Of a stretch of DNA of 61,766 nt, positions 49,795 to 56,428 are shown piece by piece; position 1 is the first letter of the stretch; each line of letters opens with the position of its first letter. The stretch is from IMG/VR virus record IMGVR_UViG_3300043419_000690, positions 1 to 61,766 of that record. One strand, given 5' to 3'. Under the pieces are notes generated by a model. It made no database searches. It was not told where the DNA came from and worked only from the letters and a program-made list of their open reading frames with translations. The stretch comes from a virus. Both the position numbers and the translations under genes were made by a program.

Positions 49795-51656
49795 GTACCA
49801 TACCGATGTTCCCTACCCCATCTGATTGGGTAGCACCAGATAGCTTTCCAAACTTATCTAACGCAAAGGAGATTGCAATTGACCTCGAAACATGTGACCC
49901 CAATATGGAATCTATGGGCCCTGGGTGGCCTCGTGGTGACGGTTTTGTTGTTGGCTACGCTATTGCTGTCGACGGGTGGTCTGGGTATTTTCCCATCGCT
50001 CATGCTGGTGGTGGGAATCTGGATAAGCGGCTTGTCCACAGGTGGCTTACTGATGTCCTTAAAACGCCCGCAGACAAAATCATGCATAACGCTGCCTATG
50101 ATCTCGGATGGTTACGAGCAAGCGGGTTCACTGTCAACGGACGCATCATCGACACCATGCTCGCCGCCCCCCTCATCGACGAAAACCGCTTCTCGTTCTC
50201 GCTCAACTCGCTCGGCTTCGACTACCTCAAAGAAATCAAATCAGAGCAAGGCCTAAAGCAAGCAGCCGCTGACTTCGGTGTCCACCCAAAGAAAGAACTC
50301 TGGAAGCTGCCCGCCATGTACGTGGGCAACTACGCAGAGCAAGATGCAGCACTCACCTTAAAGCTGTGGCACTACTTTCAAGTAAAGCTGCGCCAAGATA
50401 ACGTCGAATCCATCTTCGACCTAGAGACGCGCCTCTTCCCTGTCCTACAAGGGATCACTGAACGAGGTATAAGGTTCGACCGCAATCGCTGCGAGCAAAC
50501 CATTGACCAACTCGTCAAGCGTGAGAAACAGCTTCTGCAGGAGCTCAAATCAGCCACTGGTAAGCCCGTAGACATTTGGGCAGCCGCAAGTATCGCCACT
50601 GCGTTTGACACGCTAGGAGTGGCCTATCCGCGAACCGAGGCGGGTGCTCCAAGCTTTACCAAGACCTTCTTAGAAGAATGCCCGCACGCGATAGGTAAAA
50701 CAATCATCGAGGCTCGCGAGACAAATAAGACGCACAGCACCTTCCTGCGCCCTTACCTCGAGTTCTCTGCTAAAGATGGACGTATCCATCCACACATCAA
50801 TCAAATGCGCTCGGATGATGGCGGCACCGTCACAGGACGGCTGTCCATGGCCAATCCAAACCTGCAGCAGGTACCCGCACGCCACGAGATAATCGGACCG
50901 ATGGTACGCGGCCTCTTCCTACCAGAAGAAGGCGAGCTGTGGGCATCAAACGACTTCTCTTCACAAGAACCACGCCTACTCGTTCATTACGCGAGTCTCC
51001 TGCAATTGCCGGGGGCTGATGAAATGGTCGAGGCTTACCGCTCTAACCCAGACACCGACTTCCACCAAATGGTCGCCGACATGGCTAAGATTAAACGTAA
51101 GCAAGCTAAAACAATCGGCTTAGGTCTAATGTACGGTATGGGTAAAGGCAAACTTGCCAATCAATTAGATTTATCCATCGAAGAAGCAAGCTCATTGATT
51201 GATCAATTCCACAAAAACGTACCGTTTCTTAAAGGCACAGTGAACGCGATCATGCGTCAGATTGAAAAGCCTGTCACCAACGGCGCGATACGAACCCTCT
51301 TAGGTCGTAAGTGCCGCTTCCCTCTCTGGGAGCCAACCACGTGGGGTGTCAACAAGGCGCTACCCTACGAGCAAGCCTTGGTTGAATACGGTAGCCAGAT
51401 CAAACGCGCAGGCACCTACAAGGGCTTAAATCGTTTAATTCAAGGCTCTGCAGCAGACCAGACCAAAGCAGCAATGATCGCGCTTCACGAATCAGGTGAG
51501 AACCTACTCCTGCAGGTGCATGATGAAGTTGTCTTGAGTGTCAAGAATCGTGCGCAAGCTGAACGCGCTGCGGAGATCATGGTTCACGCGACAGAGCTGG
51601 TGATCCCTACACGTGTGGATGTTGAAGTGGGAGAGAACTGGGGAAGTGCGAAGTAA
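49791..51656 (+). CDS. Family A DNA polymerase with 3'-5' exonuclease
   Basis: The 621-aa enzyme replicates the genome. Exonuclease motifs are DLE at 31-33, NAAYD ending at Asp104 and Tyr181/Asp185 (YAEQD). Polymerase motifs are Asp388 in NDFSSQEPR (A), KQAKTIGLGLMYG (B, Lys440 and Tyr448) and VHDE at 576-579 (C). Leu444 aligns with E. coli Pol I Phe762 by its offset from Lys758 and Tyr766. Leu is one of the known variants at this site. No 5' nuclease domain is present. GTG start overlapping the helicase stop (GTGA). Confidence 0.93.
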   Translation: MSTIPMFPTPSDWVAPDSFPNLSNAKEIAIDLETCDPNMESMGPGWPRGDGFVVGYAIAVDGWSGYFPIAHAGGGNLDKRLVHRWLTDVLKTPADKIMHNAAYDLGWLRASGFTVNGRIIDTMLAAPLIDENRFSFSLNSLGFDYLKEIKSEQGLKQAAADFGVHPKKELWKLPAMYVGNYAEQDAALTLKLWHYFQVKLRQDNVESIFDLETRLFPVLQGITERGIRFDRNRCEQTIDQLVKREKQLLQELKSATGKPVDIWAAASIATAFDTLGVAYPRTEAGAPSFTKTFLEECPHAIGKTIIEARETNKTHSTFLRPYLEFSAKDGRIHPHINQMRSDDGGTVTGRLSMANPNLQQVPARHEIIGPMVRGLFLPEEGELWASNDFSSQEPRLLVHYASLLQLPGADEMVEAYRSNPDTDFHQMVADMAKIKRKQAKTIGLGLMYGMGKGKLANQLDLSIEEASSLIDQFHKNVPFLKGTVNAIMRQIEKPVTNGAIRTLLGRKCRFPLWEPTTWGVNKALPYEQALVEYGSQIKRAGTYKGLNRLIQGSAADQTKAAMIALHESGENLLLQVHDEVVLSVKNRAQAERAAEIMVHATELVIPTRVDVEVGENWGSAK

Positions 51657-51681
51657 AAAAAAGGAGTCCATTGCGGACTCC
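51655..51681 (-). terminator. Leftward intrinsic terminator
   Basis: On the minus strand GGAGTCC and GGACTCC (51681-51675 and 51669-51663) form a 7-bp stem with a 5-base loop, followed by eight T. It ends the long leftward operon of tiny genes. On the plus strand it lies just after the polymerase stop but lacks a T tract there. Confidence 0.85.
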
Positions 51682-51696
51682 CAAAGGAAAGCATCA

Positions 51697-51894
51697 TTAT
51701 TTAAACATCTTTTCCTTAATACTGCTTGGAATCTTCGGCTTGGGGCACCACCCCAAGCAATCATCTGTCCACGTACCAACAATTAACACACCCCCAGGAT
51801 TTAGCAATAGCAAGCTTGCAGACTTCGGTGGTGGATGAATATCAGGATCGCGGAACCATAACTCATCCGTAGTTGGTTGAATAAACTCTGTCAT
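51697..51894 (-). CDS. Hypothetical protein, 65 aa
   Basis: Last gene of the leftward operon. Sequence has PPPKSASLLLLNPGGVLIVGTW and a C-terminal LGWCPKPKIP. The pattern 'lll..gGv...G.W....gW.P.PKiP' is common in phages and resembles small regulatory or host-interaction proteins of unknown role. AAAGGA is at ideal distance; its ATG overlaps the upstream stop (TAATG). Confidence 0.7.
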   Translation of the reverse strand: MTEFIQPTTDELWFRDPDIHPPPKSASLLLLNPGGVLIVGTWTDDCLGWCPKPKIPSSIKEKMFK

Positions 51895-52007
51895 TAGAAT
51901 CCTTTGTGCTCAATCAGGTACCAAACCCCTATAGCAAGAGCTGCGAAAATAAGACCCATACCAAAAAGTAAACCACTAAAAAACATAAGAGCTTGAAGTA
52001 CATTCAT
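51894..52007 (-). CDS. 37-aa single-pass membrane peptide
   Basis: It starts at an ATG overlapping the upstream stop (ATGA) and ends overlapping the next start. The product MNVLQALMFFSGLLFGMGLI and onward is one transmembrane helix with a short charged C-terminus (IEHKGF). The overlaps at both ends support it as a true gene. Role unknown. Confidence 0.6.
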   Translation of the reverse strand: MNVLQALMFFSGLLFGMGLIFAALAIGVWYLIEHKGF

Positions 52008-52237
52008 CTTTCCCTCGCCATCTCCCGTATCTCATCAATTGAGAGCTCGGTCTTATCATAAATATTTAAAATCAAATACGGTGGTATGCCGCAATCACCG
52101 TGCCTCACGCGACTAATTACTGGGGATGAAGAGTTGAGGAACTTGGCCAACGCGACATCATTATGCAAGCGGTACTCTTTTCGAATGAAGTCGAACAACC
52201 TATTTGGCTTGTTCACTTCCATGTGCATTATCTTCAT
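52004..52237 (-). CDS. Helix-turn-helix regulator-like protein A, 77 aa
   Basis: The ATG at 52237 is preferred; a TTG at 52261 is possible. The core PNRLFDFIRKEYRLHNDVAL then AKFLNSSSPVISRVRHGDCG and IPPYLILNIYDKTELSIDEI matches a small HTH family that I know from Burkholderiales-type bacteria and their phages (ALAxxL.V..PVISKIRHG). Likely a DNA-binding regulator, similar to protein B at 53397. Confidence 0.65.
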   Translation of the reverse strand: MKIMHMEVNKPNRLFDFIRKEYRLHNDVALAKFLNSSSPVISRVRHGDCGIPPYLILNIYDKTELSIDEIREMARER

Positions 52238-52397
52238 CTTTCTTTTCCATTTCAGCTTCAACTATTGCTTTTGCATAACTATGTAAATTGATACCTAATG
52301 CTTCCGCAAGTCTAATTTGACTTTTTGTCATAACAGTCTCGTGTATCTTGGTACCGTCCGACTTGCGTACTATAATTTTCTTATTCATTTTCCGCAT
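52200..52397 (-). CDS. Hypothetical protein, 65 aa
   Basis: Contains KKIIVRKSDGTKIHETVMTK, SQIRLAEALGINLHSYAKAI and an acidic tail. An alternative ATG at 52388 would overlap the upstream stop as ATGA, as elsewhere in this operon; neither start has an ideal ribosome-binding site. The middle resembles a short helical domain found in betaproteobacterial phages. Function unknown. Confidence 0.6.
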   Translation of the reverse strand: MRKMNKKIIVRKSDGTKIHETVMTKSQIRLAEALGINLHSYAKAIVEAEMEKKDEDNAHGSEQAK

Positions 52398-52621
52398 ATT
52401 CTTTTTTTCGCCTCCACTAGGTTAGTATCCGACCACCACTTGACGCACATGTCATCCGTTTGCTTTTGAGTTAGCTCTATTGCAGGTGGAGTCCTCTCTG
52501 GAAATGCATTCCATAGCCATATACCGTATCTAAGCATAAGAACCGCAAGCGTCGTACATAGGAACACACCCACCGCTGCATACAAAATTGCTTGGTACAA
52601 AAGTTTATAATCTTCTTTCAT
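52385..52621 (-). CDS. Small membrane protein, 78 aa
   Basis: An N-terminal transmembrane segment (about 10-35: AILYAAVGVFLCTTLAVLML) is followed by a soluble tail with C and W residues. ATGA overlap with the upstream gene. Possibly an early membrane-acting protein; no motif identifies its role. Confidence 0.65.
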   Translation of the reverse strand: MKEDYKLLYQAILYAAVGVFLCTTLAVLMLRYGIWLWNAFPERTPPAIELTQKQTDDMCVKWWSDTNLVEAKKRICGK

Positions 52622-52830
52622 GTGTTCTTCTCCTTTAGCTTTGCTTCTATAGCTTTAGCGTATTGCTCATGGTCGGGACACCAATCAACTTTATTCCACT
52701 CTACGTCATCAAAACAACGCTGTCTTTCTTCATCCGTCAGTCCTACCCATTCTTTCTTTGGTTGCGCTTCTTCTAGCTTTGCTAACCTTGTCGTTATGTT
52801 GTGTAGTATTTCTTGTAGGTACGGGTTCAT
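52618..52830 (-). CDS. KEWVGLTDEE-family small protein A, 70 aa
   Basis: Pattern KKEWVGLTDEERQRCFDDVE and a C-terminal YAKAIEAKLKEKNT. This is shared with its neighbour at 52827, so the two are tandem paralogs. I recall similar proteins in phages of Betaproteobacteria, unnamed. ATGA overlaps at both ends. Confidence 0.65.
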   Translation of the reverse strand: MNPYLQEILHNITTRLAKLEEAQPKKEWVGLTDEERQRCFDDVEWNKVDWCPDHEQYAKAIEAKLKEKNT

Positions 52831-53051
52831 GTGTTCCTCTCCTTTAGCTTTGCTTCTATGGCTCTAGCAAACTTAGCAAGCAACGGAATTTCAACGTGAT
52901 GTAGTCCATCAAACACTGTCAACATTCCAACTTCCTCATCCGTCAGCCCTACCCATTCTTTCTTTTCTTTGAATAGTCTAGTAGAGAGTACCTCTTTAAA
53001 TTCATCCTCTATTTTCTTTATATCTTCGGGGGTATGCGTTCTACTTGTCAT
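52827..53051 (-). CDS. KEWVGLTDEE-family small protein B, 74 aa
   Basis: Contains KKEWVGLTDEEVGMLTVFDG and FARAIEAKLKERNT, sharing the conserved start and end with protein A but with a different middle and N-terminus. ATGA overlap with the upstream gene. Function unknown. Confidence 0.65.
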   Translation of the reverse strand: MTSRTHTPEDIKKIEDEFKEVLSTRLFKEKKEWVGLTDEEVGMLTVFDGLHHVEIPLLAKFARAIEAKLKERNT

Positions 53052-53251
53052 AACTCTTGCCCCATATCTTCTGCTGCTTTGTTTAGGTTTGTTAGTGCTT
53101 CGCTTCTGCCCCTTGCTGCGATTTCATGAACAACCTTTTGTCCAAATCGCTCCAAAAGATTACCAATGAGATGCCCATTTGTATTTAAATACTTGTCTAT
53201 ACCCGCCTCACAAGCAATACGAATAAAATCGTCCCTAGTTAAATACGTCAT
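53048..53251 (-). CDS. Hypothetical protein, 67 aa
   Basis: Helical: TYLTRDDFIRIACEAGIDKY, GNLLERFGQKVVHEIAARG. It fits the widespread small-protein type 'MTR.DIIRMAREAG....LERFA' of betaproteobacterial phages. ATGA overlap with the upstream gene. Function unknown. Confidence 0.6.
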   Translation of the reverse strand: MTYLTRDDFIRIACEAGIDKYLNTNGHLIGNLLERFGQKVVHEIAARGRSEALTNLNKAAEDMGQEL

Positions 53252-53400
53252 GCCTTCCCCCTATAAACATCGTGCAATGCTTGCGACATCTTCTGCGCGG
53301 CTTTTGCGATGGTCATCATCACATCATTAACGTAGTATGAAAATGGTCTGTTGTTCTTAACATTTGCATACAATAGCTTTTTATGTTTGCGTAGTTTCAT
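53248..53400 (-). CDS. Small basic protein, 50 aa
   Basis: The ATG at 53400 overlaps the upstream stop (ATGA), which decides it over a longer frame starting at 53463. Basic N-terminus (KLRKHKKLLYANVKNNRPF) and a helical remainder. Function unknown. Confidence 0.55.
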   Translation of the reverse strand: MKLRKHKKLLYANVKNNRPFSYYVNDVMMTIAKAAQKMSQALHDVYRGKA

Positions 53401-53672
53401 GGCTCTACCCTCACAGATAATCGCTTTGCTTTGGTCTTCCTTGCCACATCGCGGTTCGGGCATAACAACTCAATCCGATCAAAAGGCCACCCAGTCGCCT
53501 TATGCACAGTGATTAATATCTGCGGACTCACATTGTGGATACCATGACGTATCTTTGCCAAAGCACTCGGTAATATCTTCAAATGCTTCGACAAAGCCCT
53601 GTCCGAATCAAAGCCCCAATGCGCACGCAACGCGTCCAGCAACGGATGTTTTAGTTCTACTTCACGCGTCAT
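53397..53672 (-). CDS. Helix-turn-helix regulator-like protein B, 91 aa
   Basis: The core HPLLDALRAHWGFDSDRALS then KHLKILPSALAKIRHGIHNV and SPQILITVHKATGWPFDRI follows the same HTH pattern as protein A at 52004. A basic C-terminus (RKTKAKRLSVRVEP) may add DNA affinity. GGAG is six bases before the ATG. Could be a regulator of the divergent control region. Confidence 0.7.
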   Translation of the reverse strand: MTREVELKHPLLDALRAHWGFDSDRALSKHLKILPSALAKIRHGIHNVSPQILITVHKATGWPFDRIELLCPNRDVARKTKAKRLSVRVEP

Positions 53673-53901
53673 TAAATACTCCTATTATTAAAAGAAAAAC
53701 TAAAAGAACCGCAGGTATCGTCAAAACCACCCATACAAAGGTTTCAAACAAACTGATAGGGTTTTGTACCTCCTCAGCAGCAAGTAATGTCTCCTGCCAC
53801 TCAAGTTCCTCCTCCGAATACTCGCGGCTCTCGGTTTTATAAAAATTAGCGCCAATGACGGGCGGCTGCTCGCGGATGAATTTACCGTCCTTCAACATCA
53901 T
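53662..53901 (-). CDS. Hypothetical membrane-associated protein, 79 aa
   Basis: The ATG at 53901 overlaps the upstream stop as ATGA and is chosen over an in-frame ATG at 53922. LKDGKFIREQPPVIGANFYK is followed by a Glu-rich helix and a C-terminal membrane segment (TFVWVVLTIPAVLLVFLLII). Function unknown. Confidence 0.6.
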   Translation of the reverse strand: MMLKDGKFIREQPPVIGANFYKTESREYSEEELEWQETLLAAEEVQNPISLFETFVWVVLTIPAVLLVFLLIIGVFNDA

Positions 53902-54185
53902 GACCCCGCAATCCCGCGCCATGGCAATTCACCCACTTCCCAAGCCGTCTCCGTCTCGCGACTCTTGTAAGCGCCATCAATCGAAGCGCAAATCCAACCC
54001 CAACGCTTACCATCCCAATACGAATAAAAACGATAATTCCCCGCTATACGAGCCATACGGATCATCATTTGACGCTCTTCATGACTTAATTGGGAATGGG
54101 GATTGACCTCATACACCCCGTAGCGGACAGGCACGTCCTCGTATCTAAACCACTGCGTTACCTCTATCTTCTTTAATTTAGCCAT
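53898..54185 (-). CDS. Hypothetical protein, 95 aa
   Basis: The ATG at 54185 has GGAG upstream; a longer frame from 54320 would cover an entire other small gene. Contains QWFRYEDVPVRYGVYEVNPH, FYSYWDGKRWGWICASIDGA and a C-terminal WEVGELPWRGIAGS. The aromatic pattern is seen in unnamed small phage proteins. Function unknown. Confidence 0.65.
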   Translation of the reverse strand: MAKLKKIEVTQWFRYEDVPVRYGVYEVNPHSQLSHEERQMMIRMARIAGNYRFYSYWDGKRWGWICASIDGAYKSRETETAWEVGELPWRGIAGS

Positions 54186-54325
54186 AGGAAGACTCCATGA
54201 AGAATACCAATAGGAAAGAATATTGCTCCAGCGATAAGAAAACCCCATAAACCCCCCGCAAAACAAGCAAAAATATGCGTTAACCACGCGAAAATGCATA
54301 ATAAACCCGTAATCCACCATCCCAT
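54173..54325 (-). CDS. 50-aa hydrophobic membrane protein
   Basis: A strong AAGGAG site precedes this ATG. The product MGWWITGLLCIFAWLTHIFA and onward has two transmembrane helices with few charges. It overlaps the start of the next gene by 13 bases. Probably an early inner-membrane protein; role unknown. Confidence 0.65.
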   Translation of the reverse strand: MGWWITGLLCIFAWLTHIFACFAGGLWGFLIAGAIFFPIGILHGVFLWLN

Positions 54326-54326
54326 G

Positions 54327-54515
54327 TCACTCTCCTTCAGGAAAATTTAAATCGTCAACCATCCCACACGCAGGGCAGTAACATAATGAACCACCCTCCG
54401 CGTCCCAAGGATCACGACCGTACGGCACGTCATCCGCGGCTCCCTGCCATCCACACTCACTACAAAAAACCGGACTAGTGGGTGTTTGCTTCTTTGTCTT
54501 CTGTATAGTCAGCAT
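54327..54515 (-). CDS. Zinc-ribbon protein, 62 aa
   Basis: The ATG at 54515 has GGAG seven bases upstream. Cys pairs CSECGW and CPACG should bind a zinc ion; the remainder is acidic (YGRDPWDAEGG). It overlaps the upstream gene by 41 bases. Function unknown. Confidence 0.65.
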   Translation of the reverse strand: MLTIQKTKKQTPTSPVFCSECGWQGAADDVPYGRDPWDAEGGSLCYCPACGMVDDLNFPEGE

Positions 54516-54705
54516 AAACAATCTCCATTGTCTGTTTGAAACTATTTAATAAATCTGGTTGTTCAATATGTAACTTTGCCGCCATTAAAGCCAACGCAGT
54601 CGCAAAAGCACCCATCGCAATCGGTATGTCCACATCGTTTTCACGCATGTAACTAAACAAATCATGCGCTACATGCAAAATGTTCTGACTCTCTTCTTTG
54701 TTCAT
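54475..54705 (-). CDS. Hypothetical protein, 76 aa
   Basis: Helical, with a hydrophobic stretch IPIAMGAFATALALMAAKLH (about 27-46) that may be buried or membrane-associated. Its ATG overlaps the upstream stop (ATGA). Function unknown. Confidence 0.6.
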   Translation of the reverse strand: MNKEESQNILHVAHDLFSYMRENDVDIPIAMGAFATALALMAAKLHIEQPDLLNSFKQTMEIVYADYTEDKEANTH

Positions 54706-54881
54706 TTACTGTCTCCATTAGTCTCTGCCACCATTTCAATTAATTCCTTTTGCAACAAACTGCGCATTTCATTCGAATGCTTATATCCTTCCGAGTCCTG
54801 CTCATCGCGTGCCGCGTAAATAGCACAATCATTGCTGTATTCAATGAACGATAATAAGGTGTGAAGTTGGTATTTTGTCAT
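54702..54881 (-). CDS. First gene of the leftward operon, 59 aa
   Basis: The ATG at 54881 follows AAAGGGAGAAAGC, the same kind of leader as rightward genes, and is chosen over a start at 54914 that lacks a site. MTKYQLHTLLSFIEYSNDCA and onward is a charged helical protein. Function unknown. Confidence 0.65.
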   Translation of the reverse strand: MTKYQLHTLLSFIEYSNDCAIYAARDEQDSEGYKHSNEMRSLLQKELIEMVAETNGDSK

Positions 54882-54935
54882 TGCTTTCTCCCTTTCTTTA
54901 CGGTTTGTGTGCACAGTTTGTTTCTGTGTGGGATG

Positions 54936-54964
54936 ATAGTACGTTACGGTTTGGGTAGTGTCAA
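54936..54964 (-). promoter_or_regulatory. Leftward consensus promoter of the 16-gene operon
   Basis: On the minus strand TTGACA (54964-54959) and TACTAT (54941-54936) have an exact 17-base spacer. The start would be about 45-50 bases before the first gene. TGTGCACA (54908-54915), a perfect palindrome in the leader, may be an operator. Confidence 0.8.
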
Positions 54965-55158
54965 GGGGATTTATACGAGAACCGCGGCTCGGGGCTTATA
55001 TTTAAAAGTTATATAAAAGCGGGTTTTCATACTTTTTCAAGAACCTATAGAGAAAATCTGGTGAAAAAAAAAAATTGAAACATGAAATCATCCGGAAATG
55101 GTAAAATAGACGTAATAGGTGTAAGAAGTGAATAAAATCAATGAGTTAAAAATTACTG

Positions 55159-55188
55159 TTGTCAATATGAATAGCGTAATATTACAGT
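55159..55188 (+). promoter_or_regulatory. Candidate rightward early promoter
   Basis: TTGTCA (55159-55164) and TACAGT (55183-55188) are separated by 18 bases; a second TATAGT lies at 55191-55196. The palindrome GTAATATTAC sits in the spacer, so a repressor could act here. It would serve the gene at 55292. Confidence 0.4.
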
Positions 55189-55291
55189 AGTATAGTGTAA
55201 GGAATTCATTTTTTCAGGGGGGTTCCGCGAGAACGTTTTTTGTTTTTCTTTTTTCACTACTACCCCTATTTATCTCTATAGGAACCAAAAA

Positions 55292-55507
55292 ATGCCAATA
55301 TTGCAAGGAATCTTATTCCCAGAAAAAAACAATCGATATAAGTATCCTTTTGATAACTTGAAGATATCAGAGGGTTTTGTTTTGCTTCATCCTGAAACAA
55401 AAGATAGTGCACGAAGGTCTGCAGATAGATATTGCAAATTAAACAAGGGATGGAAGTATTCTATTGTTGGGCATGATCAAGGGTGGTTCTTTGTGCGGAC
55501 AGCTTGA
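55292..55507 (+). CDS. Small early protein, paralog A, 71 aa
   Basis: Contains YKYPFDNLKISEGFVLLH, SARRSADRYCKLNKGWKY and GWFFVRTA. The same frame (KYPF..M.VG.S....., AR..A.RF......W.Y......GW...R) occurs in the next protein, so they are paralogs. Small basic proteins of this kind are frequent in phage early regions; DNA binding is possible. AGGA precedes the start. Confidence 0.7.
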   Translation: MPILQGILFPEKNNRYKYPFDNLKISEGFVLLHPETKDSARRSADRYCKLNKGWKYSIVGHDQGWFFVRTA

Positions 55508-55559
55508 TTTCTTTGTTAATACTACGTACAATCTGTAGGATTAGTTAAGGGAGTTTAGT

Positions 55560-55775
55560 ATGATAAAGATTGATACGAATGTAATGCTGCCCCAGACCCG
55601 TTCTAAGTATCCTTTTGAAGAGATGGACGTGGGCGACAGTATTTTGTTTAAAGAAGAGCGCCAAGCTAATTCTGCCCGCATAGCGGCTGTTAGATTCGCT
55701 GAGAGGCATCATCCTGACTGGACGTATACTTTGCGTAAGGTCGAAGGCGGTTGGAGGCTGTGGAGGGTTAGCTGA
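55560..55775 (+). CDS. Small early protein, paralog B, 71 aa
   Basis: Contains SKYPFEEMDVGDSILFKEER, SARIAAVRFAERHHPDWTYT and GGWRLWRVS. Paralog of the protein at 55292. Its stop overlaps the terS start (TGATG), so it is translated together with terS; it might assist packaging or simply be a passenger. Confidence 0.7.
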   Translation: MIKIDTNVMLPQTRSKYPFEEMDVGDSILFKEERQANSARIAAVRFAERHHPDWTYTLRKVEGGWRLWRVS

Positions 55776-56428
55776 TGTCTAAGAAGGACGTATGGAATGT
55801 TGCTCCGGTTCGGCTGAGTAAGACAGCCAAGCGGCTTGCTGCGCATGTTGCTCCTTTGAAAACATACAAGGAAAAGAAGCGTGTAGTAAATCCGAAGCAG
55901 TGGAAGTTTATTCAAGAGTATGTCTCTGGTGATGGGCACGTCACAATGAAAGAGGCTGCTATTCGTGCCGGATACAACGCTAAGAGCGCTTCCGTCATTG
56001 CTTGGCAGCTAACCAACCCTGAGATCAATCCGCACGTTGTAGCGGCTATACAAGAGTACAGGGCAGAGCTGGCATCAAAATACAATACGAACTATGAGCG
56101 CCATATGCGGGACTTGCAGATCATCCGCGATAAAGCTTTGGAATCTGGTGCCTATGCTGCAGCGGTACAGGCTGAATACAGGCGCGGACAGGCTTTGGGT
56201 ACCATTTATGTCGAGCGTAAAGAGATCAGGCATGGCACGATTGATTCAATGAGTAAGGAAGAGGTACAGCGCAAGCTTGAAGAGCTAAAGCGGTTGTACG
56301 GTGGTGGTGATCCTCCGCGTGCTTTGATTGATGCGCAAACAGGGGAAGTGATTGCCAGTATCGACCGCGAGCTTGATCCGCCTTTTGTGCCGCCAATAGA
56401 TATACCGGAAGATGGCGAGGAAGCCTGA
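55775..56428 (+). CDS. terS: Terminase small subunit
   Basis: The 217-aa protein has an N-terminal HTH-bearing DNA-binding domain (about 35-85: QWKFIQEYVSGDGHVTMKEA then AIRAGYNAKSASVIAWQLTN, PEIN) typical of the Terminase_2 family. A helical oligomerisation core (about 90-150) and an acidic Pro-rich tail (PPFVPPIDIPEDGEE) that may contact TerL follow. It recognises the packaging site. It is unusual in lying in the early arm, about 6 kb from terL and separated from it by many small genes. Confidence 0.85.
   Translation: MSKKDVWNVAPVRLSKTAKRLAAHVAPLKTYKEKKRVVNPKQWKFIQEYVSGDGHVTMKEAAIRAGYNAKSASVIAWQLTNPEINPHVVAAIQEYRAELASKYNTNYERHMRDLQIIRDKALESGAYAAAVQAEYRRGQALGTIYVERKEIRHGTIDSMSKEEVQRKLEELKRLYGGGDPPRALIDAQTGEVIASIDRELDPPFVPPIDIPEDGEEA

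Larger units (their letters stand above)
54882..55291. other. Divergent AT-rich control region
   Basis: Between the leftward and rightward arms lie 410 bases without a convincing gene. Contents: the leftward promoter; an AT-rich tract (about 54999-55080, with A11 at about 55064-55074); the palindrome GTAATATTAC (55176-55185) flanked by TACTGT (55154-55159) and ACAGTA; rightward promoter-like sequences; and a T-rich stretch before 55292. It is the best candidate in the window for an early control region and possibly a replication origin. Confidence 0.55.

Noticed and set aside
55082-55135. 17-codon open frame in the divergent region
   Set aside because: No ribosome-binding site, low-complexity surroundings and no coupling to a neighbour.
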